A stretch of 7,348 nt of DNA from contig JASHQP010000219.1 in assembly GCA_030039095.1 (NCBI GenBank), positions 1-7,348 on the forward strand, written 5' to 3'. This document shows, in pieces, positions 1-7,348 of the stretch; the stretch's first letter is position 1, and each line of letters opens with the position of its first letter. The position numbers and the translations under genes were made by a program. The notes under the pieces were generated by a model. That model was not told the origin of the DNA, made no database searches, and saw only the letters and a program-made list of their open reading frames with translations. This DNA is from Streptosporangiaceae bacterium. GTDB taxonomy: Bacteria; Actinomycetota; Actinomycetes; Streptosporangiales; Streptosporangiaceae.

Positions 1-1762
<1,762 letters not shown>

Positions 1763-1779
1763 CCGGAGCCGCCCCGTCC

Positions 1780-1890
1780 ATGTCGTCCAGGCCCCCGGCG
1801 GCCTCTTCCGGGTCGTCCAGGCCCCCGGCGGCCTCTTCCGGGTCGTCCAGGCCCCCCGGCCCTCTCTTCCATGATCGAAGCGAGGTCTAG
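1780..1890 (+). CDS. Possible 36-residue repeat-peptide ORF (doubtful)
   Basis: An open frame starting at ATG 1780 and ending at TAG 1888-1890 lies between argR and argH. It encodes two identical copies of [10 protein letters not shown] followed by [15 protein letters not shown], because the underlying 30-bp DNA repeat is a multiple of three. A GGAG (1765-1768) lies 11 nt upstream of the ATG, further than ideal. I recognise no homologous family. The two full repeat units are identical at the DNA level, so there is no synonymous variation to show selection for protein coding. It may be only a by-product of the tandem repeat, or a short upstream ORF affecting argH translation. Confidence 0.15.
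   Translation: MSSRPPAASSGSSRPPAASSGSSRPPGPLFHDRSEV
1782..1870 (+). repeat. Tandem 30-bp direct repeat in the argR-argH gap
   Basis: Two perfect 30-bp copies (1782-1811 and 1812-1841) begin with GTCGTCCAGGCCCCC. A third copy starting at 1842 matches for 15 bases (to 1856) and then diverges after an extra C. Each full unit can form a short hairpin (AGGCC, 6-nt loop, GGCCT) or an alternative one (CCCGG, 9-nt loop, CCGGG) with the next copy's edge. The copies probably arose by replication slippage. In a transcript running from argR into argH they would form a row of GC-rich stems that could attenuate or stabilise the mRNA; that role is inference. Confidence 0.9.
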
Positions 1891-1922
1891 CATGTGTCCG
1901 GACATCGCGCCCTACGGAGGCG

Positions 1923-1927
1923 GGAGG
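1923..1927 (+). promoter_or_regulatory. argH ribosome binding site, with possible -10 element upstream
   Basis: GGAGG lies 6 nt upstream of the GTG at 1934 and fixes the argH start there rather than at the upstream in-frame ATG (1871); a second GGAGG occurs at 1916-1920. TAGCAT (1888-1893) fits the TANNNT pattern of a sigma-70-type -10 hexamer and would give a leader of about 35 nt, but no good -35 is visible, so a separate argH promoter remains weakly supported. Confidence 0.6.
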
Positions 1928-1933
1928 AGCGCC

Positions 1934-3361
1934 GTGACTGAGCAGGACGAGGAGCGCACGCCGCCGGTCCGGCTGTGGGGCGGCCGGTTCGAGTCGGGGC
2001 CGGCCGAGGCGCTGGCCCGGCTGTCGGTGAGCGTCCAGTTCGACTGGCGGCTGGCCGGCTACGACCTGCTCGCGTCCCGCGCCCACGCCCGCGTGCTGCA
2101 CAAGGCCGGGCTGCTGGACGACGCCGAGCTGACCCGGATGCTGGCCGCGCTCGACGACCTCGCCGAGGCGTGCCGCAGCGGCCGGTTCCGCCCTTCGGCC
2201 GGGGACGAGGACGTGCACACGGCGCTGGAGCGCGGGCTGCTGGAGCGGGCGGGATCGCTGGGCGGCAAGCTGCGGGCGGGCCGCAGCCGCAACGACCAGA
2301 TAGCCACCGACCTGCGGCTGTACCTGCGCGACCACGCACGCCTGATCGCGAGCAGGCTGGCGGAGCTGGAGACGGCGCTGATCGAGGCGGCCGAGCGGCA
2401 TCTGGGCACCCCGGCACCGGGCATGACCCATATGCAGCACGCCCAGCCGGTGCTGCTCGCGCACCAGTTGCTCGCGCACGTGCAGGCGTTCCACCGCGAC
2501 TGGTCCCGGCTGCGGGACTGGGACGTGCGCGCCGCGGTGTCCCCGCTCGGCGCCGGGGCGCTGGCCGGCTCGTCGCTGCCACTCGACCCGGGTACGGTTG
2601 CGGCCGAACTCGGCTTCGACGCCGCGTTCGGGAACTCGATCGATGCGGTCAGCGACCGTGACTTCGCGGCTGAATTCTGCTTCACCGCGGCGCTGCTCGG
2701 CGTGCACCTGTCCCGGCTCGGCGAGGAGGTCGTGCTGTGGTCGTCGCACGAGTTCGGCTGGGCCGAGATCGACGACGCGTACGCGACCGGGTCCTCGATC
2801 ATGCCGCAGAAGAAGAACCCTGACGTCGCCGAGCTGGCCAGGGGCAAGGCCGGGCGGCTGATCGGCGGGCTCACCGGCCTGCTGACGATGCTCAAGGGCC
2901 TGCCGCTGGCCTACGACCGCGACCTGCAGGAAGACAAGGAGCCAGTCTTCGACGCGGTGGACACGCTGCTGCTGGTGCTGCCGGCCATGGCCGGCCTGAT
3001 CGGCACGCTGCGGTTCAACGCGGAGCGGATCGCGGCCGGCGCCGCCGCGGGCTACGCACTCGCCACCGACTTGGCCGAGCTGCTGGTCCGCCGCGGAGTG
3101 CCGTTCCGGGAGGCGCACGAGGTCGTGGGGCATCTCGTCGTCTGGTGCCAGGTGCACGAGTGCGAGCTGGCCGACGTGAGCGACGCCGACCTGGCGAAGG
3201 TGTCGCCGCGCCTGACCCCGGACGTGCGCGAGGTGCTGACCGTGCCCGGTGCGCTGGCCGCGCGGCAGAGCCCCGGCGGCACGGCGCCGGCCCGGGTGAC
3301 CGAGCAGCTCGCGCAGCTGCGAGGCGCCGTGGAGGAGCAGGCCGCATGGGCCAGCGGCTGA
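1934..3361 (+). CDS. argH: Argininosuccinate lyase
   Basis: A 475-residue member of the fumarase/aspartase superfamily that splits argininosuccinate into arginine and fumarate, the last step of arginine synthesis. It acts as a cytosolic homotetramer, with active sites built from three subunits. Family landmarks in order are LWGGRF (14-19), the region around DEDVHTALE (91-99), AGRSRNDQ (115-122), THMQHAQP (165-172) and the superfamily signature [11 protein letters not shown] (286-296), whose serine pair includes the catalytic base. Length is normal for ArgH. GTG at 1934 is chosen because it has a strong GGAGG at 6-nt spacing and starts just before the conserved RLWGGRF. Unlike argD, argF and argR it is not overlapped with its upstream neighbour but separated by 171 bp containing repeats, so it may have its own promoter or leader. 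argG is not next to it. Confidence 0.97.
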   Translation: MTEQDEERTPPVRLWGGRFESGPAEALARLSVSVQFDWRLAGYDLLASRAHARVLHKAGLLDDAELTRMLAALDDLAEACRSGRFRPSAGDEDVHTALERGLLERAGSLGGKLRAGRSRNDQIATDLRLYLRDHARLIASRLAELETALIEAAERHLGTPAPGMTHMQHAQPVLLAHQLLAHVQAFHRDWSRLRDWDVRAAVSPLGAGALAGSSLPLDPGTVAAELGFDAAFGNSIDAVSDRDFAAEFCFTAALLGVHLSRLGEEVVLWSSHEFGWAEIDDAYATGSSIMPQKKNPDVAELARGKAGRLIGGLTGLLTMLKGLPLAYDRDLQEDKEPVFDAVDTLLLVLPAMAGLIGTLRFNAERIAAGAAAGYALATDLAELLVRRGVPFREAHEVVGHLVVWCQVHECELADVSDADLAKVSPRLTPDVREVLTVPGALAARQSPGGTAPARVTEQLAQLRGAVEEQAAWASG

Positions 3362-3455
3362 GGAGACGCTCGCGCCGGCTCCGCGGCTGGGCCTGTATGA
3401 CGCTGACCCCCTGCTCGCGCCGCTGGCGGACCGTCGGGTGACAGGCCGCCGGCGG

Positions 3456-3480
3456 GGCCGCGTCCGGTAAGCTCGCGGCC
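3456..3480 (+). terminator. Candidate terminator hairpin after argH
   Basis: GGCCGCG (3456-3462) and CGCGGCC (3474-3480) are perfect inverted repeats forming a 7-bp GC stem with an 11-nt loop. A perfect 10-bp palindrome, CCGCCGGCGG (3446-3455), lies directly before it. There is no U-tract afterwards, only GGTTTCT, as is common for actinobacterial hairpins. It could end the arg transcript or lie in the mpg leader. The remainder of the 189-bp argH-mpg gap shows no convincing promoter. Confidence 0.35.
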
Positions 3481-3550
3481 GGTTTCTGACCTCACCGACG
3501 ACGCCGGTCCCTGCGGCCGGGCCGTCCTGCCTTCACGATCGTGGTGGACC

Positions 3551-4258
3551 TTGCCGCGCAGCGCAGCACCCCAGCCGGACCTCCTGCCCAGGGAGTTCTT
3601 CGACCGTCCGTCGGTGGCGGTGGCACCAGACCTCCTCGGCTGTCTGCTCTCGCATGAGACCGCTGAGGGACTGGTCACGGTCCGGCTGACCGAGGTCGAG
3701 GCGTACCAGGGCGAGAGCGATCCCGCGTCGCACGCGTTCCGGGGACCGACCCCACGTAACGCGGTCATGTACGGCCCGCCCGGCTGCGCATACGTCTACT
3801 TCACGTACGGCATGCACTTCTGCGTGAATCTGGTCTGCCAGCCGGAGGGCCACGCGTCCGCGGTCCTGCTGCGTGCCGGGCAGGTCGTCGACGGCGCGCA
3901 GCTGGCCGCCGCGCGGCGGGCCGGCAATCGCCGGTCGGGGGTGGTCCCTCGCGAAACAGACCTGGCACGCGGCCCGGCGCTGCTCTGCGAGGCGCTCGAC
4001 ATCGGCCGGTCGCAGAACGGCGCCGACGTGTGCGTGCCTGCGTCACCGCTGCGGGTGCTGGCCCGGGCGAAGCCGGTTCCCGCCGCGGACATCGCCGCCG
4101 GTCCCAGGGTCGGCGTCAGCCGTGCGGCGGACGTAGCCTGGCGTTTCTGGATCGCGGGCGATCCCGCTGTTTCCGCCTACCGTGCCTACGCTCCGCGCCG
4201 GGGACAGGCAAAACCAGTTACCGCTTTCAAGCCCGGAGATGGGACGATTCTCGATTGA
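3551..4258 (+). CDS. mpg: 3-methyladenine DNA glycosylase, AAG/Mpg family
   Basis: A 235-residue monofunctional alkylpurine-DNA glycosylase of the AAG fold, which starts base excision repair of alkylated purines. The conserved core is clear: LPREFFDRP (12-20), TEVEAYQGESDPASH (47-61), then GPTPRN, the aromatic YVYFTYGMHFCVN (81-93) and VLLRAG (105-110). By alignment to human AAG, Glu50 corresponds to the catalytic Glu125, Tyr52 to the intercalating Tyr127, His61 to His136 and Asn93 to Asn169, so the protein should be active. TTG at 3551 is the only ATG/GTG/TTG between the in-frame stop at 3404 and the conserved LPREFF; its ribosome site is weak (GGTGG only 3 nt away). The final 18 codons (residues 218-235), after the usual APRR end, have only 8 of 18 G/C third positions and look like read-through into non-coding or element DNA. 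Its stop codon touches the tnpB stop codon. Confidence 0.93.
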   Translation: MPRSAAPQPDLLPREFFDRPSVAVAPDLLGCLLSHETAEGLVTVRLTEVEAYQGESDPASHAFRGPTPRNAVMYGPPGCAYVYFTYGMHFCVNLVCQPEGHASAVLLRAGQVVDGAQLAAARRAGNRRSGVVPRETDLARGPALLCEALDIGRSQNGADVCVPASPLRVLARAKPVPAADIAAGPRVGVSRAADVAWRFWIAGDPAVSAYRAYAPRRGQAKPVTAFKPGDGTILD

Positions 4259-4400
4259 CTACTCCCCACCTTGAAGTGCGCGGATTCCAGCCCTCGCGGG
4301 CAGGGGTTCCTGTTTCACGGCCGATTGCACCCGGGAGGTCCCGGAATGACTGACATCAGCTCCGCAGGCAGCCACCGCTTGACCAGCGGCCAGGATGTTC
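4255..4400 (-). ncRNA. Candidate omega RNA (reRNA) at the tnpB 3' end
   Basis: In characterised TnpB elements the guide RNA scaffold comes from the 3' end of tnpB plus the right end of the element, and the guide is the flanking DNA. Two hairpins lie here. One is 4287-4304: GCCC (4290-4293) and GGGC (4298-4301) close a tetraloop that reads GCGA (a GNRA loop) on the minus strand, with a further CC/GG pair beyond a mismatch. The other is 4331-4344, with a CCGGG/CCCGG stem around a 4-nt loop. The 3' boundary at 4255 follows from the inferred element end; the 5' boundary is arbitrary. The predicted guide starts 5'-TCGAGAATCGTCCCAT, the reverse complement of the mpg tail (4254 downwards). Confidence 0.4.
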
Positions 4401-5470
4401 TTAGCGGCGTTGACGTCCCGGTCGTGCTGGGTGCCGCAGGACAGGCATTGCCATGTCCGGGTGGAAAGGCTCAGTTCCGTGAGCAGGTACCCGCAAGCCG
4501 AGCAGGTCTTGCTAGATGGGTACCAGCGGTCGATGACCACGAGCCGGCGGCCGTACCGCTGGCACTTGTATTCGAGCTGGCGCCGGAACTCGCCCCAGCC
4601 ACAATCGCTGATCGCGCGGGCCAGGTGCCGGTTGCGGACCATGCCGGATACGTTAAGGTCCTCGATCGCGATCATGTCGTTCTCGCGAACAAGTCGCGTG
4701 GTTGTGCGGTGCAGGAAGTCTTTCCTTGCATTGCGGACCTTCCGGTGCGCGCGGGCGACCTTCATCTTCGCCTTCGCCCGGTTCGCAGATCCCTTCTTGC
4801 AGCGGGCCAGCCGCCGCTGATAACGGGCCAGGCTGCTGGCCTTGGCCTTCAGATGCTTGGGATTGGGGATCCGCTCTCCGGTGCTGGTCACCGCGAACTC
4901 CGTGAGTCCCAGGTCGACGCCGACAGCACATCGGGTCGGTTCCAGGGGCTGCGGAGCCCTGCCGTCGGTGGCGAAGGTCACATACCAGCGCCCGTCCGGC
5001 TCCCGGCACACCACTACCGTTGTGGGGTCAGGGTCGGTCAGGTCTACCTCCGGCCACGACCACGCGAACCTCAGAGGCTCAGCCATCTTCGCCAGACGCA
5101 ACACCCCGCCGCGCATGGTAAGCGCGCGACGGGTGTAGTGCGCGGACTGGCGGGACTCCCGAGACTTGAACCTCGGGTGGCGGGCGCGATGGGTGAGGAA
5201 CGCGGCGAAGGCTTGATGCTGGTGGCGGAGCGTCTGCTGCAGAGGCACCGAGGACACCTCGTTCAAGAACGAGACGCCGGGGTCCTTCCTCATAGCAGTC
5301 AGCGCCCGGTCGGTCTCCGCGTACGAGGTGCCTTTGTGCTGGGTGGCAAATCGTTCGAGTCGGGCGGTCATTGCGCGGTTCCACACCACCCGCACGCAGC
5401 CGAACGTGCGGTTCAGCACCGCCTGCTGTGCCTGATCGGGATATGCCCGCCACCGGTACGCCGTTCTCAT
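4259..5470 (-). CDS. tnpB: TnpB, RNA-guided RuvC-like nuclease of IS200/IS605 family
   Basis: A 403-residue protein of normal TnpB length. The N-terminus (MRTAYRWRAYPDQAQQAVLN, then RTFGCVRVVWN) is the OrfB_IS605 helix-turn-helix region. The RuvC core follows: VGVDLGLTEFA with Asp186, IAIEDLNVSGM with Glu270, and HDRDVNAAKNIL with Asp352, split by a zinc ribbon with CSAC (Cys323, Cys326) and CLSC (Cys342, Cys345). A basic helical stretch (about 206-262) lies between the first two. All three catalytic carboxylates and four zinc cysteines are present, with no frameshift, so it looks functional. Known TnpBs use an omega RNA to cut DNA next to a transposon-adjacent motif, favouring retention of the element. 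ATG at 5470 matches the family N-terminus, though the frame is open further upstream; its GGAAG lies only 1 nt away and the start sits in a stem-loop. The TAG stop (4261-4259) abuts the mpg TGA. Could be a resident IS gene or a domesticated copy. Confidence 0.95.
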   Translation of the reverse strand: MRTAYRWRAYPDQAQQAVLNRTFGCVRVVWNRAMTARLERFATQHKGTSYAETDRALTAMRKDPGVSFLNEVSSVPLQQTLRHQHQAFAAFLTHRARHPRFKSRESRQSAHYTRRALTMRGGVLRLAKMAEPLRFAWSWPEVDLTDPDPTTVVVCREPDGRWYVTFATDGRAPQPLEPTRCAVGVDLGLTEFAVTSTGERIPNPKHLKAKASSLARYQRRLARCKKGSANRAKAKMKVARAHRKVRNARKDFLHRTTTRLVRENDMIAIEDLNVSGMVRNRHLARAISDCGWGEFRRQLEYKCQRYGRRLVVIDRWYPSSKTCSACGYLLTELSLSTRTWQCLSCGTQHDRDVNAAKNILAAGQAVAACGADVSHSGTSRVQSAVKQEPLPARAGIRALQGGE

Positions 5471-5482
5471 GCTTCCAGCATG
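5468..5482. other. Perfect stem-loop over the tnpB start codon
   Basis: CATGC (5468-5472) and GCATG (5478-5482) pair perfectly around a TTCCA loop, and the tnpB ATG (5470-5468) is inside the stem. It may be the subterminal hairpin of the element's left end, which in IS200/IS605 elements is recognised by TnpA, or a structure that hides the start codon and keeps TnpB expression low. A 5-bp stem can also occur by chance. Confidence 0.4.
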
Positions 5483-5561
5483 CCGGCCATGACTGACAAA
5501 ACGGTGCCTCGGCAAGCGGGACACCCGGTTTCTCCCCGGCCCCAATGGCCTAGCTTCCTCT

Positions 5562-5565
5562 GGAG
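5562..5565 (+). promoter_or_regulatory. tyrS ribosome binding site
   Basis: GGAG lies 6 nt upstream of the GTG at 5572 and supports that start. The roughly 100 bp between the tnpB start and tyrS shows no T-box leader and no clear promoter; the only TANNNT hexamer is TAGCTT (5551-5556), which would leave almost no leader. Confidence 0.6.
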
Positions 5566-5571
5566 ATCGCA

Positions 5572-6852
5572 GTGACCGACATCATCGACGACCTGAGCTG
5601 GCGCGGCCTGATCGCCGTGTCCACCGATCTGGAGGACCTGCGCAAGGCCGTGGACACCAGCCAGGTCACGTTCTACGCGGGCTTCGACCCGACCGGCCCG
5701 GGACTGCACATCGGCCACCTGGTGCTGCTGCTGACCATGCGGCGCCTGCAGCTCGCCGGCCACCGGCCGATCGGCCTTGTCGGCGGGGCCACAGGCCTTA
5801 TCGGCGACCCCAGCGGCAAGTCCGTGGAACGGGTACTGAACTCTCGCGAGGTGGTCGCCGGCTGGGTGGAGCGGATCAGGGCCGAGGTGGGCCAGTTTCT
5901 TGACTTCGCACCGGGCCCGGCGAGCGCCGTGGCCGTCAGCAACCTGGACTGGACAGCGGAACTGTCGGCGCTGGATTTCCTGCGCGACATCGGCAGGCAC
6001 TTCCCGGTGAACCAGATGCTGTCCCGTGAGGTGGTCAAGGCCAGGCTCGAGTCGGGCGGGATCAGCTTCACCGAGTTCAGCTACCAGGTGCTGCAGGCCA
6101 ACGACTTTCTGGAGCTGCACCGCAGGTACGACTGCTCGCTGCAGGTCGGCGGAAGCGACCAGTGGGGGAACCTGGTGGCCGGCGTTGACCTGATCAGGAG
6201 GGTGACCGGCGACTCGGTGCACGCGCTGGCCATCCCGCTGATCACCAAGCCGGACGGCACCAAGTACGGGAAGACCGAGGGGGAGGCCGTCTGGCTGAGC
6301 CCGGAGCTGATGAGCCCGTACGCGTTCTACCAGTTCTGGATCAACAGGTCCGACGCCGAGGTGCCCGGGCTGCTGCGGGTATTCACGTTCCGCAGTCGCG
6401 AGGAGATCGAGGACCTGGAGCTGCAGACCGCCGAGCGCCCCGCGGCGCGGATCGGCCAGCGCATCCTCGCCGAGGACCTGACCACGCTGGTGCACGGGTC
6501 CGAGGAGTACGCCCGGGTCGTGACCGCGAGCCAGGCGCTGTTCGGCCAGGGAGACCTCCGGGCGCTGGACGAGAAGACCCTGGCGGCCGCGCTCGCCGAG
6601 GTGCCGTCGGTGACGCTGTCGGCGCCTGGCGACGCACTGCCGCCGGTCGCCGAGCTGATGGCCGGGACCGGCATCGTGCCGAGCAAGTCAGCGGCCCGCC
6701 GGGCCATCGCCGAGGGCGGCGCCTACCTGAACAACGCCAAGGTGACCGACCAGGACGCGGTTCCGCTGCGCAGCGACCTGCTGCACGGCAGGTTCCTGGT
6801 GCTGCGGCGCGGCAAGCGCACGGTCGGCGGCGTCGGGGTCCAGACCGGCTGA
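5572..6852 (+). CDS. tyrS: Tyrosyl-tRNA synthetase
   Basis: A complete 426-residue class I aminoacyl-tRNA synthetase that charges tRNA-Tyr in the cytosol, normally a dimer. The tyrosine-pocket segment FYAGFDPTGPGLHIGHL (34-50) contains Tyr35 and the HIGH motif (46-49). YQVLQANDF (171-179) supplies the conserved Tyr171, Gln175 and Asp178, and VGGSDQWGN (192-200) precedes the KMSKS-equivalent KYGKT (231-235). After the anticodon-binding helical domain, an S4-type RNA-binding domain occupies about residues 357-416 (SKSAARRAIAEGGAYLNNAKV region). Length and order match bacterial TyrS. GTG at 5572 has a GGAG 6 nt upstream. The gene reads in the same direction as mpg but is now separated from it by the oppositely oriented tnpB element, so it needs either its own promoter in the short gap or read-through across the element. 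Confidence 0.98.
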   Translation: MTDIIDDLSWRGLIAVSTDLEDLRKAVDTSQVTFYAGFDPTGPGLHIGHLVLLLTMRRLQLAGHRPIGLVGGATGLIGDPSGKSVERVLNSREVVAGWVERIRAEVGQFLDFAPGPASAVAVSNLDWTAELSALDFLRDIGRHFPVNQMLSREVVKARLESGGISFTEFSYQVLQANDFLELHRRYDCSLQVGGSDQWGNLVAGVDLIRRVTGDSVHALAIPLITKPDGTKYGKTEGEAVWLSPELMSPYAFYQFWINRSDAEVPGLLRVFTFRSREEIEDLELQTAERPAARIGQRILAEDLTTLVHGSEEYARVVTASQALFGQGDLRALDEKTLAAALAEVPSVTLSAPGDALPPVAELMAGTGIVPSKSAARRAIAEGGAYLNNAKVTDQDAVPLRSDLLHGRFLVLRRGKRTVGGVGVQTG

Positions 6853-6863
6853 GGAGAGCTCCC

Positions 6864-6884
6864 TAGCGCTGCCCGGAGGCGCTA
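6864..6884. terminator. Candidate bidirectional terminator between tyrS and the oxidoreductase
   Basis: TAGCGC (6864-6869) and GCGCTA (6879-6884) form a perfect 6-bp stem with a 9-nt loop in the 29-bp gap between the convergent stop codons; the right arm includes the minus-strand TAG stop. A smaller GGAG/CTCC element precedes it (6853-6862). No U-tract is present on either side. Its position between convergent genes suits a shared terminator. Confidence 0.45.
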
Positions 6885-7348
6885 CTGCCGCCGGACGCGG
6901 ACGACGAGCTTGCCGGTGGCGCGGTCGTGCTCCATGTCGTCGTGGGCCTGCCGTACCTGGTCCAGGCCGTGGTAGACGCGGTCCACCGGAAACGCCAGCT
7001 GGCCGGCCGCGACCGCGTCGAGGATCTCCTGGAAGACCTCGCGAGGCAGGTCCTCGGCATCGCCGAAGTAGCCCGCCAGGCGCACGCCCTTCGGCAGGTA
7101 CTCGTTCGGGGAGAAGTCCCGCACCGTCCACTGGTTGGAGAGGCTGCCGCCGAAGCAGGCCGTGCCGTGCACGCGCACCGCGCGCAGGGTGTCGGGCAGG
7201 GTCGGCGTGCCAACTAGATCAAGGGCGACGTCGACGCCGCCCGGGTACAGATCGCGCACGGCGGGCGCGATCTCGCCGCTGTCGAGCAGGGGGTGGTCGA
7301 CGCCGCGCTCCTTCAGCGACGCGAGGCGGTCAGCCCGCCGGGTGGTCG
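6882..7348 (-). CDS. Zinc-type alcohol dehydrogenase-like (MDR) oxidoreductase, C-terminal part
   Basis: The last 154 residues of a medium-chain dehydrogenase/reductase; the N-terminus is beyond the window edge. The visible start TTRRADRLASLKERGVDH is the second half of the Rossmann domain, right after the nucleotide-binding glycine loop: an MDR protein usually continues 'T.R...R...L...GAD'. GGVDVALDLVG (visible residues 38-48) and the VHGTACFGG segment are also typical, as is the C-terminal FPVDRVYHGLDQVRQAHDDMEHDRATGKLVVRV, where GK(L/I)VV is the quinone-oxidoreductase-like ending. It is probably an NADPH-dependent quinone reductase-like enzyme; substrate cannot be judged. It converges on tyrS and is probably unrelated to it in function. 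The reading frame continues unbroken to the window edge, so the GTG at 7259 is an internal codon and not a start. Confidence 0.9.
   Translation of the reverse strand, partial: TTRRADRLASLKERGVDHPLLDSGEIAPAVRDLYPGGVDVALDLVGTPTLPDTLRAVRVHGTACFGGSLSNQWTVRDFSPNEYLPKGVRLAGYFGDAEDLPREVFQEILDAVAAGQLAFPVDRVYHGLDQVRQAHDDMEHDRATGKLVVRVRRQ

Larger units (their letters stand above)
4255..5500 (-). mobile_element. TnpB-only IS200/IS605-type (IS1341-like) element; right end inferred, left end unresolved
   Basis: A minus-strand tnpB with no tnpA lies between two housekeeping genes and is visibly less GC-rich than they are. Read on the minus strand, the segment after the hairpin-containing tnpB 3' end runs GGTGGGGAGTAGTCAA; TCAA is the known right-end cleavage sequence of IS608, and similar endings occur on many tnpB elements, so the right end is placed at 4255. 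The left end should lie just upstream of the tnpB start, near the stem-loop at 5468-5482, but no clear boundary is visible and 5500 is only a guess. This superfamily makes no target-site duplication, so none is expected. With no TnpA in the window, movement would need a Y1 transposase supplied elsewhere. Confidence 0.65.

Noticed and set aside
1782..1870. CRISPR array from the regularly repeated 30-bp units
   Set aside because: The units are directly contiguous with no spacers, and no cas gene is present.
1871..1933. Upstream ATG (1871) as the argH start
   Set aside because: It would add 21 residues not seen in the family and has no RBS, whereas GTG 1934 has GGAGG at 6-nt spacing.
4346..5498. 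ATGACTGACA present at 4346-4355 and 5489-5498, near both ends of the element
   Set aside because: The match does not extend, lies about 90 bp inside the right end, and a 10-mer repeat is about as frequent as expected by chance over this length; IS200/IS605 elements do not make target duplications.
4271..5575. 434-codon + strand open frame antisense to tnpB, containing MTDISS after a GGGAGG
   Set aside because: It mirrors the tnpB reading frame and has no recognisable domain; the GGGAGG is part of the 4331-4344 hairpin, so the apparent RBS is explained otherwise.
5489..5575. 28-codon ORF (MTDKTVPRQAG...) whose TGA overlaps the tyrS GTG
   Set aside because: The overlap looks like translational coupling, but there is no SD before its ATG, codon use is not host-like, and it has no tyrosine codon to suggest a leader peptide.
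5467..6495. Long minus-strand open frame opposite tyrS
   Set aside because: It is antisense to a clear tyrosyl-tRNA synthetase with all motifs; no domain visible in the shadow frame.

Overview
This is high-GC, strongly GC3-biased DNA with GTG and TTG starts and 1-4 bp gene overlaps, which fits a chromosomal segment of an actinomycete. The genus cannot be fixed from the sequence alone; the ArgF, ArgR, ArgH, Mpg and TyrRS sequences all look actinobacterial.

Layout. Positions 1-1762 are the distal part of an arginine-biosynthesis operon on the + strand: the 3' end of argD, then argF and argR, joined by overlapping stop/start codons. The 171-bp argR-argH gap holds a 30-bp tandem repeat that also forms a 36-codon open frame, then a strong ribosome binding site for argH (1934-3361). 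No argG lies between argR and argH. A 189-bp gap with a candidate terminator hairpin leads to mpg/AAG (3551-4258, TTG start), a 3-methyladenine-type DNA glycosylase. On the minus strand, abutting the mpg stop codon with no spacer, is an apparently intact TnpB (4259-5470) of the IS200/IS605 (IS1341-like) group, with no TnpA nearby. tyrS (5572-6852, housekeeping tyrosyl-tRNA synthetase) follows on the + strand. A short convergent gap with a hairpin separates it from the 3' part of a medium-chain (zinc-type alcohol dehydrogenase superfamily) oxidoreductase on the minus strand (6882 to window end).

How the parts fit. argD, argF and argH are enzymes of the ornithine-to-arginine route, and ArgR is its arginine-responsive regulator. 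mpg and tyrS are housekeeping genes that read in the same direction as the arg genes. The tnpB element sits between them in the opposite orientation, is less GC-rich than its surroundings, and appears to have inserted at the 3' end of mpg. This is the most interesting part of the window. The TnpB keeps its three RuvC carboxylates and four zinc cysteines, its 3' end contains two hairpins expected of an omega (reRNA) guide RNA, and its predicted guide would be read from the mpg tail. The last codons of mpg have host-atypical composition, and the element end may supply the mpg stop codon.

Otherwise this is ordinary core-genome sequence. No tRNA, rRNA or CRISPR array was seen.
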